Source: Synchiropus splendidus (Eukaryota; Chordata; Actinopteri; Syngnathiformes; Callionymidae). From it: a stretch of 64,000 nucleotides of DNA. Both the position numbers and the translations under genes were made by a program. Below the pieces are notes generated by a model. That model saw only the letters and a list, made by a program, of their open reading frames with translations. It ran no database searches and had not been told where the DNA came from. Position 1 is the stretch's first letter; every line of letters begins with the position of its first letter. The stretch covers positions 2,948,437 through 3,012,436 of the forward strand of contig NC_071334.1 of the NCBI RefSeq assembly GCF_027744825.2, read 5' to 3'. Shown here in pieces: positions 1 through 12,800 of this stretch.

Positions 1-1053
1 ATCCATGAGAAAGTTTTACAGAAGTATCAAACTTCAGTTCTAGATTCATTGAAGCCATGAATAAGCCTGCGGCACAGATGCTTTTACTGCAGCCTAATCT
101 AAAGGAAAACACGTTATAATCCCCACCACTGACATATAACCGCTAATGTTTGCTAATGTGATGCTAATGTTTCCATAGCTCCAGGTGGAAGTGCGTACAG
201 CTGGCATTTTATGGTGTGTTTCGTCAAGGTTGTGCAGTCTACTGCGGTGTTCCTTGTGTGAGTTCATTTTTGTGCTCACCTATGAGCTGACGTGTCTTGT
301 CTGCGGCTTTGGCGGAGTGAGAAATCTGCGACAGCTCAGAAGGACTGCATTTATCCATATGTTCTGACGAAACATGAGAGTCAGTGTGCGCCTGGGAGTG
401 TGTGTGTCAGGCAGTCAAAGTGGCGTCTCCAGGGAACACACACAGACTCAGCTGCTGTGACGGCGCTCGTTTGAAAGTGATTTTTTCTCTCACTGACTCG
501 ACGGCGTATAAATCTCAATCAGGATGCAGCTGGAGCGACACACACACACACACGCGCGCGCACGAGAGCCTCATCGGAAGATCTCGATATAATGGCTTAC
601 TGCACTGATATGCCGCCACACACTGGTGGATCAGGCCTGGCCTCTCTCTTGGCTAAGCTGCCGCTGATGTCTAAGATGAACTCATGAGGGATAATCCTGC
701 TGATCATGTGACTCACTGGAGCGTGTCTATGTCTATGGTGAAGTGATGACTTCATGAGGAGGCGCTCTAGTGACTCTCAGTCACATCCTTTTTTTTTCTC
801 CAACAGCTGATAAAGGGCCGGGAAGTCGACCGGAGACCATCAAATAGGTTGCTGCTCGACTTCATCATGACAACAGGATCATCATTTCTGGAAGCTCACA
901 CAGAGACCAGTGTTCTGCAGCCAAGTGTGACCATTGCCTTCCTCTATGTGAATCGGCATGTACCTTGCAGTTGCGCCCACCACTCATGTGGTGCAGTGTG
1001 TTCTGTCTCACTGTAAACATGCATCATGTTTGACCCCCAAGTGTCTCCTCTGA

Positions 1054-1942
1054 GGCCCATTTATGCTCCCTATAGGCACGAAAATGTACCTCTCCTTTTG
1101 AAGCAACTTTACCGTCACTGATCACCAGTGATGGGGAGATGAGGCGTCATGAAACAGTAGTGCAGGGTTGATGAAACAGTGTCCTCATTTTCAGAGGCCG
1201 CTAGATGGCGCTCTTGGCTCCGAAATTCTGTGAGGTTTCATTGAATAAGTTGTTTATGCCCAAACATGTTAGAGTCGACAGCGCCATCTGGCGGCCTCTG
1301 AAATCCAGCACACGGTTTCATGAAACCTCATCAACCAATCGCTACTGATCACATGCTTCCATACGTTCTTTACCTTGATATTGCTGTTCACCAACATATC
1401 CACCAGGGAGAGCAGCCCAGAATGAAAAGTTTATGATAGCTACAAGCTCCAAAACAAACATGGCGACTGTGGAAGAAGTACTTCAATGCACACGAGACGA
1501 AAACGGGGGCAGTGTCGTAAGAGGCGGTGGTCATCAACGTTACGTACGGACACAGATACGGATGGATGGAGCCTGTATTTCTCCCCGTTTCCACAAAGGT
1601 TACGGATACGGAGGAGTACCACCAGGAATTGTGGTGGGCAGTGTTGCCGTTACTACCCGAGAGAGACACAAAGAAGTCATAACAGTGACAGAAACTCTCC
1701 AGTTGCGATGTATTTAGCCGCCTCAACGACAAGTTAGGTTCGCAATACTTCTTCCGCAGTCGCCATGTTGGTTTTGGAGTTTGTCATTGTCTTAACTTTT
1801 GACTGTGAGCTGCTCCCCCTGGTGGATACACTAATGAACAGCAATGTAATGAACGCATGGAAGCATGTGATCAGCGATGGAAATGCTGTTTGACCACAAA
1901 GAGCGGGTACATTTTGGTACGGAAAGAACGCATAAAGGGGCC
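1054..1942. mobile_element. Palindromic PIF/Harbinger-like MITE (interrupted)
   Basis: The ends are imperfect inverted repeats of about 40 bp: GGCCCATTTATGCTCCC... against the complement of ...GCATAAAGGGGCC, each followed inward by AAAATGTACC. Inner arms 1352-1485 and 1740-1870 are also inverted (CTCCAAAACAAACATGGCGA against TCGCCATGTTGGTTTTGGAG). The superfamily is a guess from the shape. It is interrupted by the 1126-1344 element. Confidence 0.6.
1126..1344. mobile_element. hAT-like palindromic MITE, copy A, with 8-bp target duplication
   Basis: A 219-bp palindromic element with CTGATCAC directly repeated on both sides (1118-1125 and 1345-1352). The arms hold TCATGAAAC, CAGAGGCCGCTAGATGGCGCT and their inverted counterparts. 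An eight-base duplication is the hAT pattern. It sits inside the 1054-1942 element, so it inserted later. Confidence 0.72.
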
Positions 1943-1987
1943 TAGTACATTTCCACCATTGTTATGTTTTCTTCAATGTTTTCGTGG

Positions 1988-2140
1988 TATGAGGTTTCAT
2001 GAAAACAGTGTACACCTTTTTATAATATTTGAATTTGAGCTCCTACTTCAATGAAACCTAACAACACTTTTAAACCAAAAGCGCCACCTCCAAAGTATGG
2101 CCATTGTTTCATGAAGCCGCATCAGCAAATCACTGGTGTT
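1988..2140. mobile_element. Degenerate copy of the hAT-like MITE, copy B
   Basis: It has GAGGTTTCATGAAAACAGTG on the left and AAGCGCCACCTCC...GTTTCATGAAGCCGCATC on the right, matching the family ends with many substitutions. Confidence 0.5.
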
Positions 2141-3751
2141 TTGAGAGAGTATTGCACATCTGTTTCTCCATAGAACTGTGTGGTGTTTCACAGGTCTGTC
2201 TGTGTCTGTTTTTCTCTGCACAGCTGTGTCTTCTGCTGAAAGTGTGTTGCTCAACCGTGACATGACCATTTTCATAATTCTCTGCGCTGCAGTGAGTTTT
2301 TTTTTGTTTTTAGTCTGAGTGTGAGTGTGGCCTGAGTTTGGCCTGCAGCGCTGCGTACTCGAGATTTGTGCACGGCTGAGGTGAAATACATGTATGTGTG
2401 TCATGGTGTGTGCTCCTGAATCCTCATGCAAGTGTGTGTGTGCACGTTCTTCAACCATATATTGGCAAACCACCAAGTTACAGACATGAGCTGACTTGAC
2501 CATCTGACCTCTGCCGTGTTGTTATGGAGTCGAGGTGGAATTTTAACTTCCCACAGTGAAACTCTCCTTCAGTTCACTTTGGATATTTTTAATGCTTCGA
2601 TCGATAGTTTCTCTGCATGTGTAATGATCCAAAATAAATTATTCATTTATCTAGTGGGAAGAAACTGGGAGCCGGTCCAGCAGCCGTCGACTCAACAGTT
2701 TGCAGTTAGCATCTTATTCTTAGCAGCTCCTTCTGCTGCCGCTTCAGCTGTCGCTGGGAAGAGGACCAGGTCTCTGTCAGAAAAAAGTGGAATATCCAGA
2801 GCAGGTTTGAGTAGCTCAGGGTTTAGTTCACAAATGTGGGAAGTATAGATTGTGTTCAGACTTGAGGGGTGAAGAAAGAGCTGAGGGTGAAGGGCAGAGC
2901 ATCGACTGGGTGGCTTCCACGCTCACCTGTGCTCATGAACCTCGGAAGACAGTCGAGTCAGTGTTTTGTTTTACCTTCGTGACAGTAAAGGCTGGATTCA
3001 CTTCCAACACAAAGCAGCAGCAGATTTGGTCAATTCAGATATGATTCCGCCTTAAAACATCTCCCAAGGAAGGCCGGTCATCCGGCTTGGTGAAATTAAT
3101 GACTATTTCTCTGGCAATTTTTTTAGCGTCCCGAAAGTCACGCTCCGACTGGCGGGTGTTGGCGTTAGCGTTAGCTGCAGCGGTCTCACTTTCATGAGCA
3201 TGGAAGACTCTTCGTGATCCGTCAAATGCTGGTGCTTTAAATGGTGTGTTTAATTTGTGGTGTTGACAACTTTTAACATGCTCCCCTCCAGAGCATCTTC
3301 CCTTTTCCTGCATGACCTGCAGGATGCAAACTTTACATGACAGACTGAAAAAACCTCCATAGGAGACCTGCTTCTACCGAGTGACCAGCGCAGCGAGGGA
3401 GGAGCGGACGCATCGCAACACACGTGATTGGTTGTTGTCATCGGCAATGACAGGCAGTGATCGGCATTCACCGATAATCGGCCGATCATGATTGGTGATA
3501 GATTGATCGGATAGATTGTACATCTTTAAACTGCGGAATCCATGGGAAAAATGAAAAGTTGCGGCATTTAAAAAAAAAATTTAATAATAGGAAAAAATGA
3601 AGAACAACACAGGTGGATTAAGGCCAGATATTTCAGCAGAAAGTGTAACATTGATAGGACAACAAAAGTGGCCTCGGTCATGTAGAACTGCAAGATGGAA
3701 AATGGCTGTGTGCTGGAGGTCATATTGGAACCTTTTGAAGTGTCGACTCAC

Positions 3752-3863
3752 CGTGGCCAACTCATCAAACTTCCCGAAGAGCTCGTTGAGCAGTTTGACC
3801 AGCTCCTGCGCCGTGCACTGCGAGGCCAGACTGGTGAAGCCCACGATGTCGGCAAACAAGATG
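3752..3863 (-). CDS. adcy1: adcy1 exon 4: C1a catalytic core start
   Basis: A 112-nt exon after a CTCTTGCAG acceptor. It completes the split Ser and encodes [14 protein letters not shown] through [10 protein letters not shown]. The Asp of FADI is one of the two Mg2+-binding aspartates of class III cyclases; the second (in LGDCYY) lies in an exon outside the window. The donor is ACG|GTGAGT. Confidence 0.95.
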
Positions 3864-6800
3864 CTGCAAGAGAAAGAGAAAGAGGCCGTTATTCAGCGCA
3901 GTACCAGAGCATCCTCCCTCCGACTGTGATCTCGCAGGCCTGGAGGCACCCAGCGTCCAACCACCGCACAGCGCTACAGTCCAATCTTTGATGAGTGGAT
4001 GTGTCTATTTCGCTCAAGTCTGAAATCCATTAGGCCTTCGATTGCTGCCGCAGGTTTTCAGGGCGGTGGAGAGATTCTGGCTGGTTGGTAATCAGATGGC
4101 GACGGCAGAAGTTAATGAGTCGTAATCAGGAGAATCGCCGCAGTAATGGAGTGTTTGTTTCACCGTGGAGATGCGTGACGGACACAGCAGGAGTTGTTTG
4201 AGAATGTACCACGACTGTGTGCAGCAGGCTGCGGTGAAAAATCAAGGTTCAGCAAAGACAAAAACAGAAAGCCATCTGTCTGTTTTCTCCCGCCCAGCCG
4301 AGGTTAAGAGCCGGGGCAGCAGCCTGAGCACCTCCAGCTCCACCGGGGGAACATGGAGGTCACTTCAGACACATCATCACTCCAAGACTGAGAGTCTTGG
4401 CCCATGCATTACGCCGAATAGGCTCCGTTAGGCTGACATGCATGAGGGATCGCGAAGCAGCCTGAAGCACCAGAGGTGTTCACGGCCTGCTAGGTCCAAG
4501 CTGTGGGATCCCAGCAGCTGGCCATCAACGATGGACCACCGTATGGTCAAGGGTAAGGGATCAACACCCAATTGCCTGGCACTTGGAGGTGTCCTGTCCC
4601 AGCTACGCTGGGGTTCCCTGCATTGGTTCTAGAGGTGGACATTCAGTCTTCCACATCTGGATCCTTGTATCGATGATCTGGATCTTATATTCACTGTTGG
4701 TGGAACCTTGGCTTTTCAGCGACCACTTCTAAGTCTACAACACTCCCTTCATCGAACAGGCAGGCATGGACTGACATGGGAGCCCCTCAGAGGCAGTGCG
4801 CCAGCAGCTCATGAGACCCACTTCGACTGAAGGGGAGTCATATCCCACCCTTTGGTAAAGATATATGCAGGGAAACGGTAGCAGATGACTGAGGGAAGCA
4901 GTGTTCCAGCTGAGACATTATCAAGACTGGTGCATATCGAGACCAAGATAAAGTCCAGACATTTGGAGAGCAACGAGAGACCAAGACATTTGGAGGTCAA
5001 GACCGAGACCAGAGCAAGGCAGTACACATAAGGAGTCTCAAACTGATCTACCGGATTAGTTAGTGTAGGATCAAAAGCCTGCATCCACTGTGGGCCTTTT
5101 GTGGATCAGTGTCATAACCATATGTCAAAGAAAAAACACAAACAAAACTGAACAAAAAGCCAGAATCCCTCTTTGACCAATGATGACAGTTTTCTCCGTG
5201 GGTCTCGATCGGGCTTGAATAGAAATCTCGGGTCCGCTCAGACTGAGACCAAGACAAGGCAGAGAGAAAACGCATTCAAAACCGAGACCCTGCAAAAGTG
5301 GTATCGAGTGCTACAACACTGGAGTGTTCTTCCTGGTTGTTGAGGAGTAACGCAGGTCAGCAGCCTCAACGCCATACAGCTAATAACTGCATTTTCATTT
5401 CTGATGTGGAACCTATTTGCACATTAAACAACTAGTTATTGCACACCAAAAACTACTGCTTGAAAAATAAACACAGAAAATATTGGGCCAGGACGAATCT
5501 GTGTTCAAAAAAAACAATCTTGATTCTTTTCATTAACACTTATAAACTTAATCATAAATATTGTCAAAAATAACCCACAAATATCACAGAAAAGAAAAAG
5601 CTTCATAACAATTAGAAATTATTTGGGATGCTCCAATCAGGATGTTTCGATTATCCATGGTGCCGATCATCACCGATACAAATGGATTTACGATGAATTT
5701 GTAATGAAAATAATGAGACCTTCTGTGTTCATGACATGACAAATGAAATCATTCAAATTCAGACGTGTTTTCATATTCCTCTTCAAGGAGGAAAAAAGAG
5801 GAAGGGGTTGATCCAATGTTGAAAACTGCGAAGGACAGAAATGCCGTGTGGGTTTACATGTATGTCCGTGGAGAAGAGCAGGACGTGAGACGTCAGGCGC
5901 AGTGCCAGCAGGGGGGTGTGTGGGGGGGAGGATGGAGAGCAGTCGACTCGCTCCCTTGACCTGCGCGCCCACTCTCCTGCAGCTCATGCCATGCCCAGCT
6001 CCTTGTTAAGGCCTTGTTATAAAGCAATCAGCTCAGAGCTGGGTCGTTCGCTCTCGCCCTGAATATTCTCTCTCAGCTGAAGAGGCCATGATCATGATGA
6101 GTCACCTGACGGAGTCAAACTTTCACCGCTCTTATTCTGAAGGGCTACAGTGAGCGTGTGTTCAGGATAACACTTCAGTCACCCTCTTACAAGAAGAGTC
6201 GGCGACTCGCCAGGAACATGCAGGAAGGTAGAGGAGGAGGCTTCACTGCAGTGAAAGTCTTCTGCGGCTGAGGCAGAGGATGCTGGCTGTGGAGTCAGAG
6301 GTTTCATGGCTCAACAATCGCAGGATGATTTTACTTTCACTTTGTGCAGTTGACAGCTGCTATTCCAAAGTAAAAGAAACCCACGGTTTGGTGCGCAACT
6401 CATGCTGATTCCTGCCACACAGGACACGGAATCGAACGCAGTTCACGGACGCCAGTCGCGCCCTTGAACCGTCCTTCATTACATCACAATGGGAGGCCAC
6501 GGCCGCCGCCTCTGCTCAAACCTGTCGGTCATGAGGCTTCATGACACTTTGATTTGTTTCGTCATTTCTGTCCAGTAAATCATTTGATCGATAGATTTAT
6601 CAACACATAAATATGACCTGTGTTTTGGTCATATTTATCTATTTATTTTTCCACTGTAACCACTGAATCCACTTCCACGAAAAAGTAGGCAATAAATAAC
6701 AAAAAAAAAAAATGAAAAAGAGAATCAAGCAGATTCACAAAAGCAAACAAAACATATTGATCTGAGTCCAACACAGACAATAAAATAAATAAATACGATG

Positions 6801-9800
6801 AACCTTGTCGACCATCATAGATAAATGAGTGACAACACCAAGACAAAAATGTAAAAAGAAGCTAAAGACGAATTGCTTGATATGAGGTGAAGAAGAATTA
6901 GTAGCGGAAACAAAACAAATAAACACATCTAAATATATTAGACACACAAAATATCACAGATACCAAAGACAAAAATGTAAAACTAAGCTAAGGAAATAAA
7001 GTCAACCACTGCATTCAAAGATAAGTGAACTGTAGCAATTGTAGCAAAAATGCTGCTTCAAAAAAATGAATAAATAAATAATAATAAATAAAAACTAAAA
7101 ACAAAACCTGGGACTGAAAAAAATTTGAGTAAAGAATGAAGAAAAAAAGGTCAAAGTCGCAAGTCAAAATAAATTAAATGAATAAAAAAGCATAGCATTT
7201 TAAAATAATGAAATGAAAAATAAATAGATAAAAATAAAAACTGTGACATAGACACACAGGAAAAAAAGAACCATAGCAACAAAAGACAACTGAGAATCTA
7301 GTCAATAGATTTAGTGTAATGCAGTAAGTGGCATCTTAAAAAGAAACAACAAGATGTCACTGTTGGTACATCTGAAGAAAAGTCTTAACACTTAAAAAAG
7401 AAAAGTACAACTGGACAATCGTCAAAAGAGAAATTCCACAACTGAACCATAATATAACAAGATCTAACAAGACGACTCAGTGAAACGACTGCATTTTGAA
7501 CTAACTAAACATGACTAATATAAAATGTTATCTGATAACTAATATAACTAAATAAATTCCATCCACCTCACCACAAACACCATTGTTGAAACGTCAATGA
7601 CTTTGGAGAAAAAAAAACACAGCTAAAATCTTCCAAATGGTAAAAATGGCATGCAACATTTTTTGGCCGAGAAAAAAGCAAGAGAGTCAAAGCATCCAAA
7701 CACAATAGAATTCTTGTCAACGATGAGCAGCAAACGGCCTTCCCGTTCACGTTCTAACAGGATTCGACCCCCTCCCTCTGCAGGAGCTGCTTCTCATCTG
7801 CGCCAGATCTTTCGGTCCTCTAACCTTTATGCGGCGTCCCAGCTCTAATTGCTGTTGTTCTATTCTGGACTTTGACGTCACAGCAGGTGACACCTGGATC
7901 AAAACGACCGCCCGCCCCGCCGTCGCCATGACACCCCCGTACCTGACATTGTCGTGACGTTGGATGTAGATCTTGTGAAAGATCCTCTCCGGCGGCTTCA
8001 GGAAGTCCTCCTTCATCTCCATGGCAACGTTCCTGGGCAGCAGGCTCATTAGCAGACGCTCCTGAGGAGGCAGAAGAACTTCAGACGGACATGTCCGTGG
8101 AGACTCCAGCCAGGCCTCTGCCCACGTTCCAACAAATGTTTGGCTGTCACTCATAACTGAGGGGAAATGCAACCTTAAAATCAAGTTGAAACTGAGAAGG
8201 TGAAGCATCACAATAAGCCAACTGCCCAGATCCAGGCTCCTGACTGGCCCAGGGGCCAATTTCCATGAGGGTACAGAGCCCTTCCCAAACCATGTTACAC
8301 TTTTAGAACCATTCATTGCTTTCTCCTGACCGAGGCCGACGTCTGTGTCCGTATCGCCGGGTCTGAGCAGCCACCCATACTAGGACCGCGAGGTCAAAGT
8401 CACCTGAGGACGATGAAGCCGATCCGATAACCTCTCAGGGACCAGACGGGTCCTTCTTCGAGGAGCGGTTTCAGTCATCTATAATTCACACTCCTCATCC
8501 CGGGTGAGCTGCTCAGAAAAGGCTCCATTTTCCTGTTCGAAACTGCAGTTCAAAGACTTGATCCACTTGCAGTTGCGCGATTGTTGTTGTTTACATCAGA
8601 GACCACCTTGCGATGACGTGTTTATCTCGCACTATTATGCGCCCTCCTTCTCTCAAGCCGACACATCATTTTTTCCCCTCACTCCTCCATGCCTTTCTCA
8701 CGCTCTCTCTCGCTCTTTCTAGGACTCTCGATCCATAACACACATTTTCTCACACCATCTGATGCTTCCTGTCTCATTGCTTCTCTGGTCTCTTCAATGC
8801 TATTTTTCTCCCACACATTTCGCTCTCTCCATCACTCACTCACAAACCCTTTCTTACGCTCTCTTTCACGCTCTTTCTCTCACGCTCAGCCATGGCCCAT
8901 GCTCTCGTGATGTCTGATCTCTGCCTGGTTCAGGCTCTTTCACTCTCTTCTTCTCTTCAGGAAAAATGCTCACGTGTCCTCTCTGCTGCCGCTCTTCCTT
9001 TTTGTGTGTTGCTCGGTCGCTCTTTCCTAACCTCTGTCGCTCTTTCCTATCCTCTGTCGCTCTTTCCTAACCTTCCTGCTAGGGCTGGTCAATTAATTGA
9101 TGGTTTTTATCGGGATTACGATTATGTTTTCCTCCGATTATGAAAACGTTATGAACACCCGTCTCCCCAATGTCTCTCATTCTGTCCCGGTGCACCCGAA
9201 CGCTGCACCATGGATCGTCCAGAAGGCACAGTGAGCCGCTACACAGAGTGGCGCGAGGCTCTGCCTGTCAGCGAGAGCGCTCAAGCCTCTGTTTACACGC
9301 CGTGTTGGACGCTAATATTAGCCACTGTTAGCTCCCGACTCGGTACATGGTATTCAGCTTCAGAACCTCCGAGGAGCAGACGCTCAGCCAGCGTTCTGAG
9401 TCACAACAGCAGCAACAGCATAGAGATGTTTTGAAAAAAAAAACAACAATTATTGGGAAGTAGATAAATGCATAAGGACAATCGCTCGCGCCTTGTAGTG
9501 TTGGGATTAACGCGTTATTAAGTAACGCGGTGTGGGATTCTTATTGTGTATATTTTGTCATTATGTTTCCATGTTAGCTGTAAAAGACCAGATGAATGTT
9601 GTCGTGGCGGCAAGCTATGTGGACGCTTGACAACAGGTCCAAAACAAGCATTTCCAATCTGGCAAAACGTCATCCAACCTGAAGCCGCCATGTTGGAGAT
9701 ACCCTTTGTCAACATCCCCATAGATCGTGAATGGAGTGCGATGGAAAAACGCAAAAAAAGCTCTTCGAAAAAAGGCTCGGCGAAAACGAGTTGGGAGTGA

Positions 9801-12800
9801 CAGGACAGACAGAGAAAGTGCGCGACACTTCGAGAAGTTGAGCTTTATTGGTGGTGCGGAGCCGTAAGAGTGGGCTCCATCGTCGTAGGTGAACGATGAC
9901 CCGGACACTCTTATCTTGATCTCGTCAGTCACCTGTTTTCTCGCCTATTCCATCCACCGCAGAGGATCTGAACTGTCACCGGAGTTCGGAGGCGTCTCAC
10001 CAGATGGTGTGCGGATGGGTCAGGGAACTGTTCATCGCCGACATTTGCACCTTATATGAGAATGTGACGTATTTAAATATTTTGATGAGTGTGCGTGTGA
10101 CAGAGAGCTATTTAAGGGAACGTTCTGAAAACTGTGGGGTGGCATCAATAACATGTTCTGACCAAAGTTTGGTGTGCTCTCTTCCACGGCAATACAATGC
10201 AAATGAACATTGTATTGTAATTCACAGTCATTTAGGCTATACTTTCTCTTTTTCTAATGAGCACAATATTCGGATGTTAGCCACAGTTTTGCCACCAAGG
10301 TCCTGGTTCACTAACCACAAGCGACTCCTTTCTTCTGACAGCTTCTGGCGTTGTTCTCCTTAATTTGTCATAACCTTTGGAAGTTCCAAATGTTTTTCAC
10401 GATTGGAACGGTTCGTACAACCCAAAACACGAGCGTGATTCACCATGTTTCAAGGAAACGCAGCAGAAACGCCTTCAGTACCGCTCTGTGCTGAGCAGTG
10501 AGTCTCTCCAACATGGCGGCGTCTGGGTTGGACGACGCACCGTGAAAACCCTCTGTTGTAGATCATTGGTCAATAAAGTTTGAAACTTCAAAGACTGCTA
10601 CACATAAAATGGTTGAATAATCAAGATTATGATATGAATCACACCAATCTCGATGATCATTTTTGCCGTCATGGTCCTAATCCTCGCTCTCTCTACCTCC
10701 TCTCTGACAATAGGCTCAGTCATTCCTTGATCACGAAACCTTCTGGAGCAATTTATGGCTTGGAGAACCAGGGGATGTGGCCGCACCTTGATGTGCTAAT
10801 GAAAGCTCAGTTAAGCAAAGGCAAGGAGGTTGCCCCGGTAACCAGGGCTGTTTACCCAGACCACCACTACACGCTCTCATATTTAATTGAATTTGCTTTC
10901 ATACCGGCTCTGCAACATGCCTTAATCTGATTTTAATATGCTTCGTGTGGGACCTCCGGCCGCTTCCCTCCGCCGCTGTGGGCAGTGACCCGCTGTCGAC
11001 CCGCACAGACGGATCCCGATCAAGGCTCTGAGTGCGTCTCCCTCCCCGAGATAAACCGTGACCTTTACTGCGAGTAGAGAGGCCATGAAAGCAATCTGCT
11101 TGTGTAATTACCTGTCAGAAGGGAGCCGCTCGCAGCCCAGGAAAACACAGGATATCATCATCGTATCCGCAAATCCCAGGTGCTAAGTGTGCGCGCGGCG
11201 GGTAATCAATTCTCGCCTCGGCGTGGGCGGGATCCGAGCGGGGCGGCGGGCGGGGAGGGTGCGGCTCCAAACAAACTGTTTCTGTAAAGTTGCCCGACTG
11301 TTAAACGACTGGGTGAAGGTGAGTGGGTGGAGGGGGAGGTGGGGAAGGAGGGGGAGGGCCTCACCGTAATTGTTCCTTCCTAAAATAGCTGCTGCCATAG
11401 TTACTGCCGGTTGCAGGGGGAATACATTTGCACCTGAAACCTTCAAAAAAAAAAAAAATGGTGTCAATTGGAAACTTGCACGACCATATTGTCTGAACAC
11501 GCCAGAACATTTGGTTTTGATTCCTCCATGCAAGGCCAATCCAGCCCGACGTCATTGCACGTGGGCCATGACGGCTCAATACCAAGTGCGTCACTGTCAC
11601 GGCCCAGCTGCGTGCCGGCGTCTGTTGGAGGCGGAGTTACCGAAAAAACTGCTCACCAGTGTTGGAGTGTAATGTATCCTTTGCAATACAAATGAAACAT
11701 TTAGAAGATGATGTCGCAATATGGAGACAAGGTCACCGCTGCATGTTATTAACTTGCTCATGTTTACATGTTACTGTCGTTTATCTGTTGCCTATAAAAT
11801 ATTACGTTTACTGTTGCGGTTGTGTTCACACCATATTTTTCTTTTTAGCTTACCAAACTGTTTACAAACATGTAGCTACTTCACTTGCGCTCTCATGTGA
11901 AGACGCGTTTAATGTTTGTTTGCGTGTCTCTCTTGTTGTAAATGACGTCACCGGACGAGCAGCACTCCTTGAGCAAACTTAACCCAATATTTGGGCTCTT
12001 CTGTTCTGTTTCACTTTGGGTTTGCAGTTCTAGCCTTGCCTCAAGAAAACTAGCAGAGAAGAGAGAATTTACAGACTTCGGTTGCGGTCCCCAAACGTAA
12101 TTTTCCCAGATGTTCAGATGACAGATGAGCTGGATGTCGATGAAGTAGCGGAAATTGAGTTCATAATTTAGTATCTGCTCAGTTCTCTGTGGCGTAAACC
12201 AGATACATTTGCTCAGACGACAGTCACGTCAGCAAAATATAATGTCGGCCTACACACACAGGCACGAACACACACACAGAGCAGTTGATTTCTATGTCTC
12301 TTCATCGTCAAAAGTCGCTTGAACGTTGGCTTTAAACAACGCTTTGGTGCGTCATGATGCTGGTGTTACTTCCGCCTGAGTTAGACCCTCCCACTTTAGC
12401 TCTGCTTAAACTGGTTCGACCGCCGCGTGGAAAGCACCAAGGTCCGGAGGATCCAGAGGCGAGTCAGTGTAAAAGGCCTAATAAGACCGAGACCAAAGAG
12501 GAGGCCGAGACCAGGACAGAGGCAAAACAACTTTGTATCCCAATGATAGCATCAAAGATTAATTTTGCGAAAATAAATAAATAACATCACGAACATTTGT
12601 CTACTTTTTCAGTAAGGAACAACTGCAGACTAATAGGCTTCTTGTTCGGCCCGCAACAGTTTTGGAGGAGAAACCCAGTGGCTCAGCTCTGTCTTCCCCA
12701 CGACAGACTGACACTGAGTCCCCATGACTGAAGACGCCTCCATTGATCTCACAGCTCAACACAACACTAATGCACATGCTGTCCACGCTAATGTTCATAT

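Larger units (their letters stand above)
1..3751 (-). other. adcy1: adcy1 intron 4 (partial)
   Basis: No ADCY1 exon after [10 protein letters not shown] was found; I looked for the complement of the LGDCYYC segment. The interval holds a short CA run (about 540-560) and the nested MITEs at 1054-2140. Nothing else is recognised. Confidence 0.7.
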
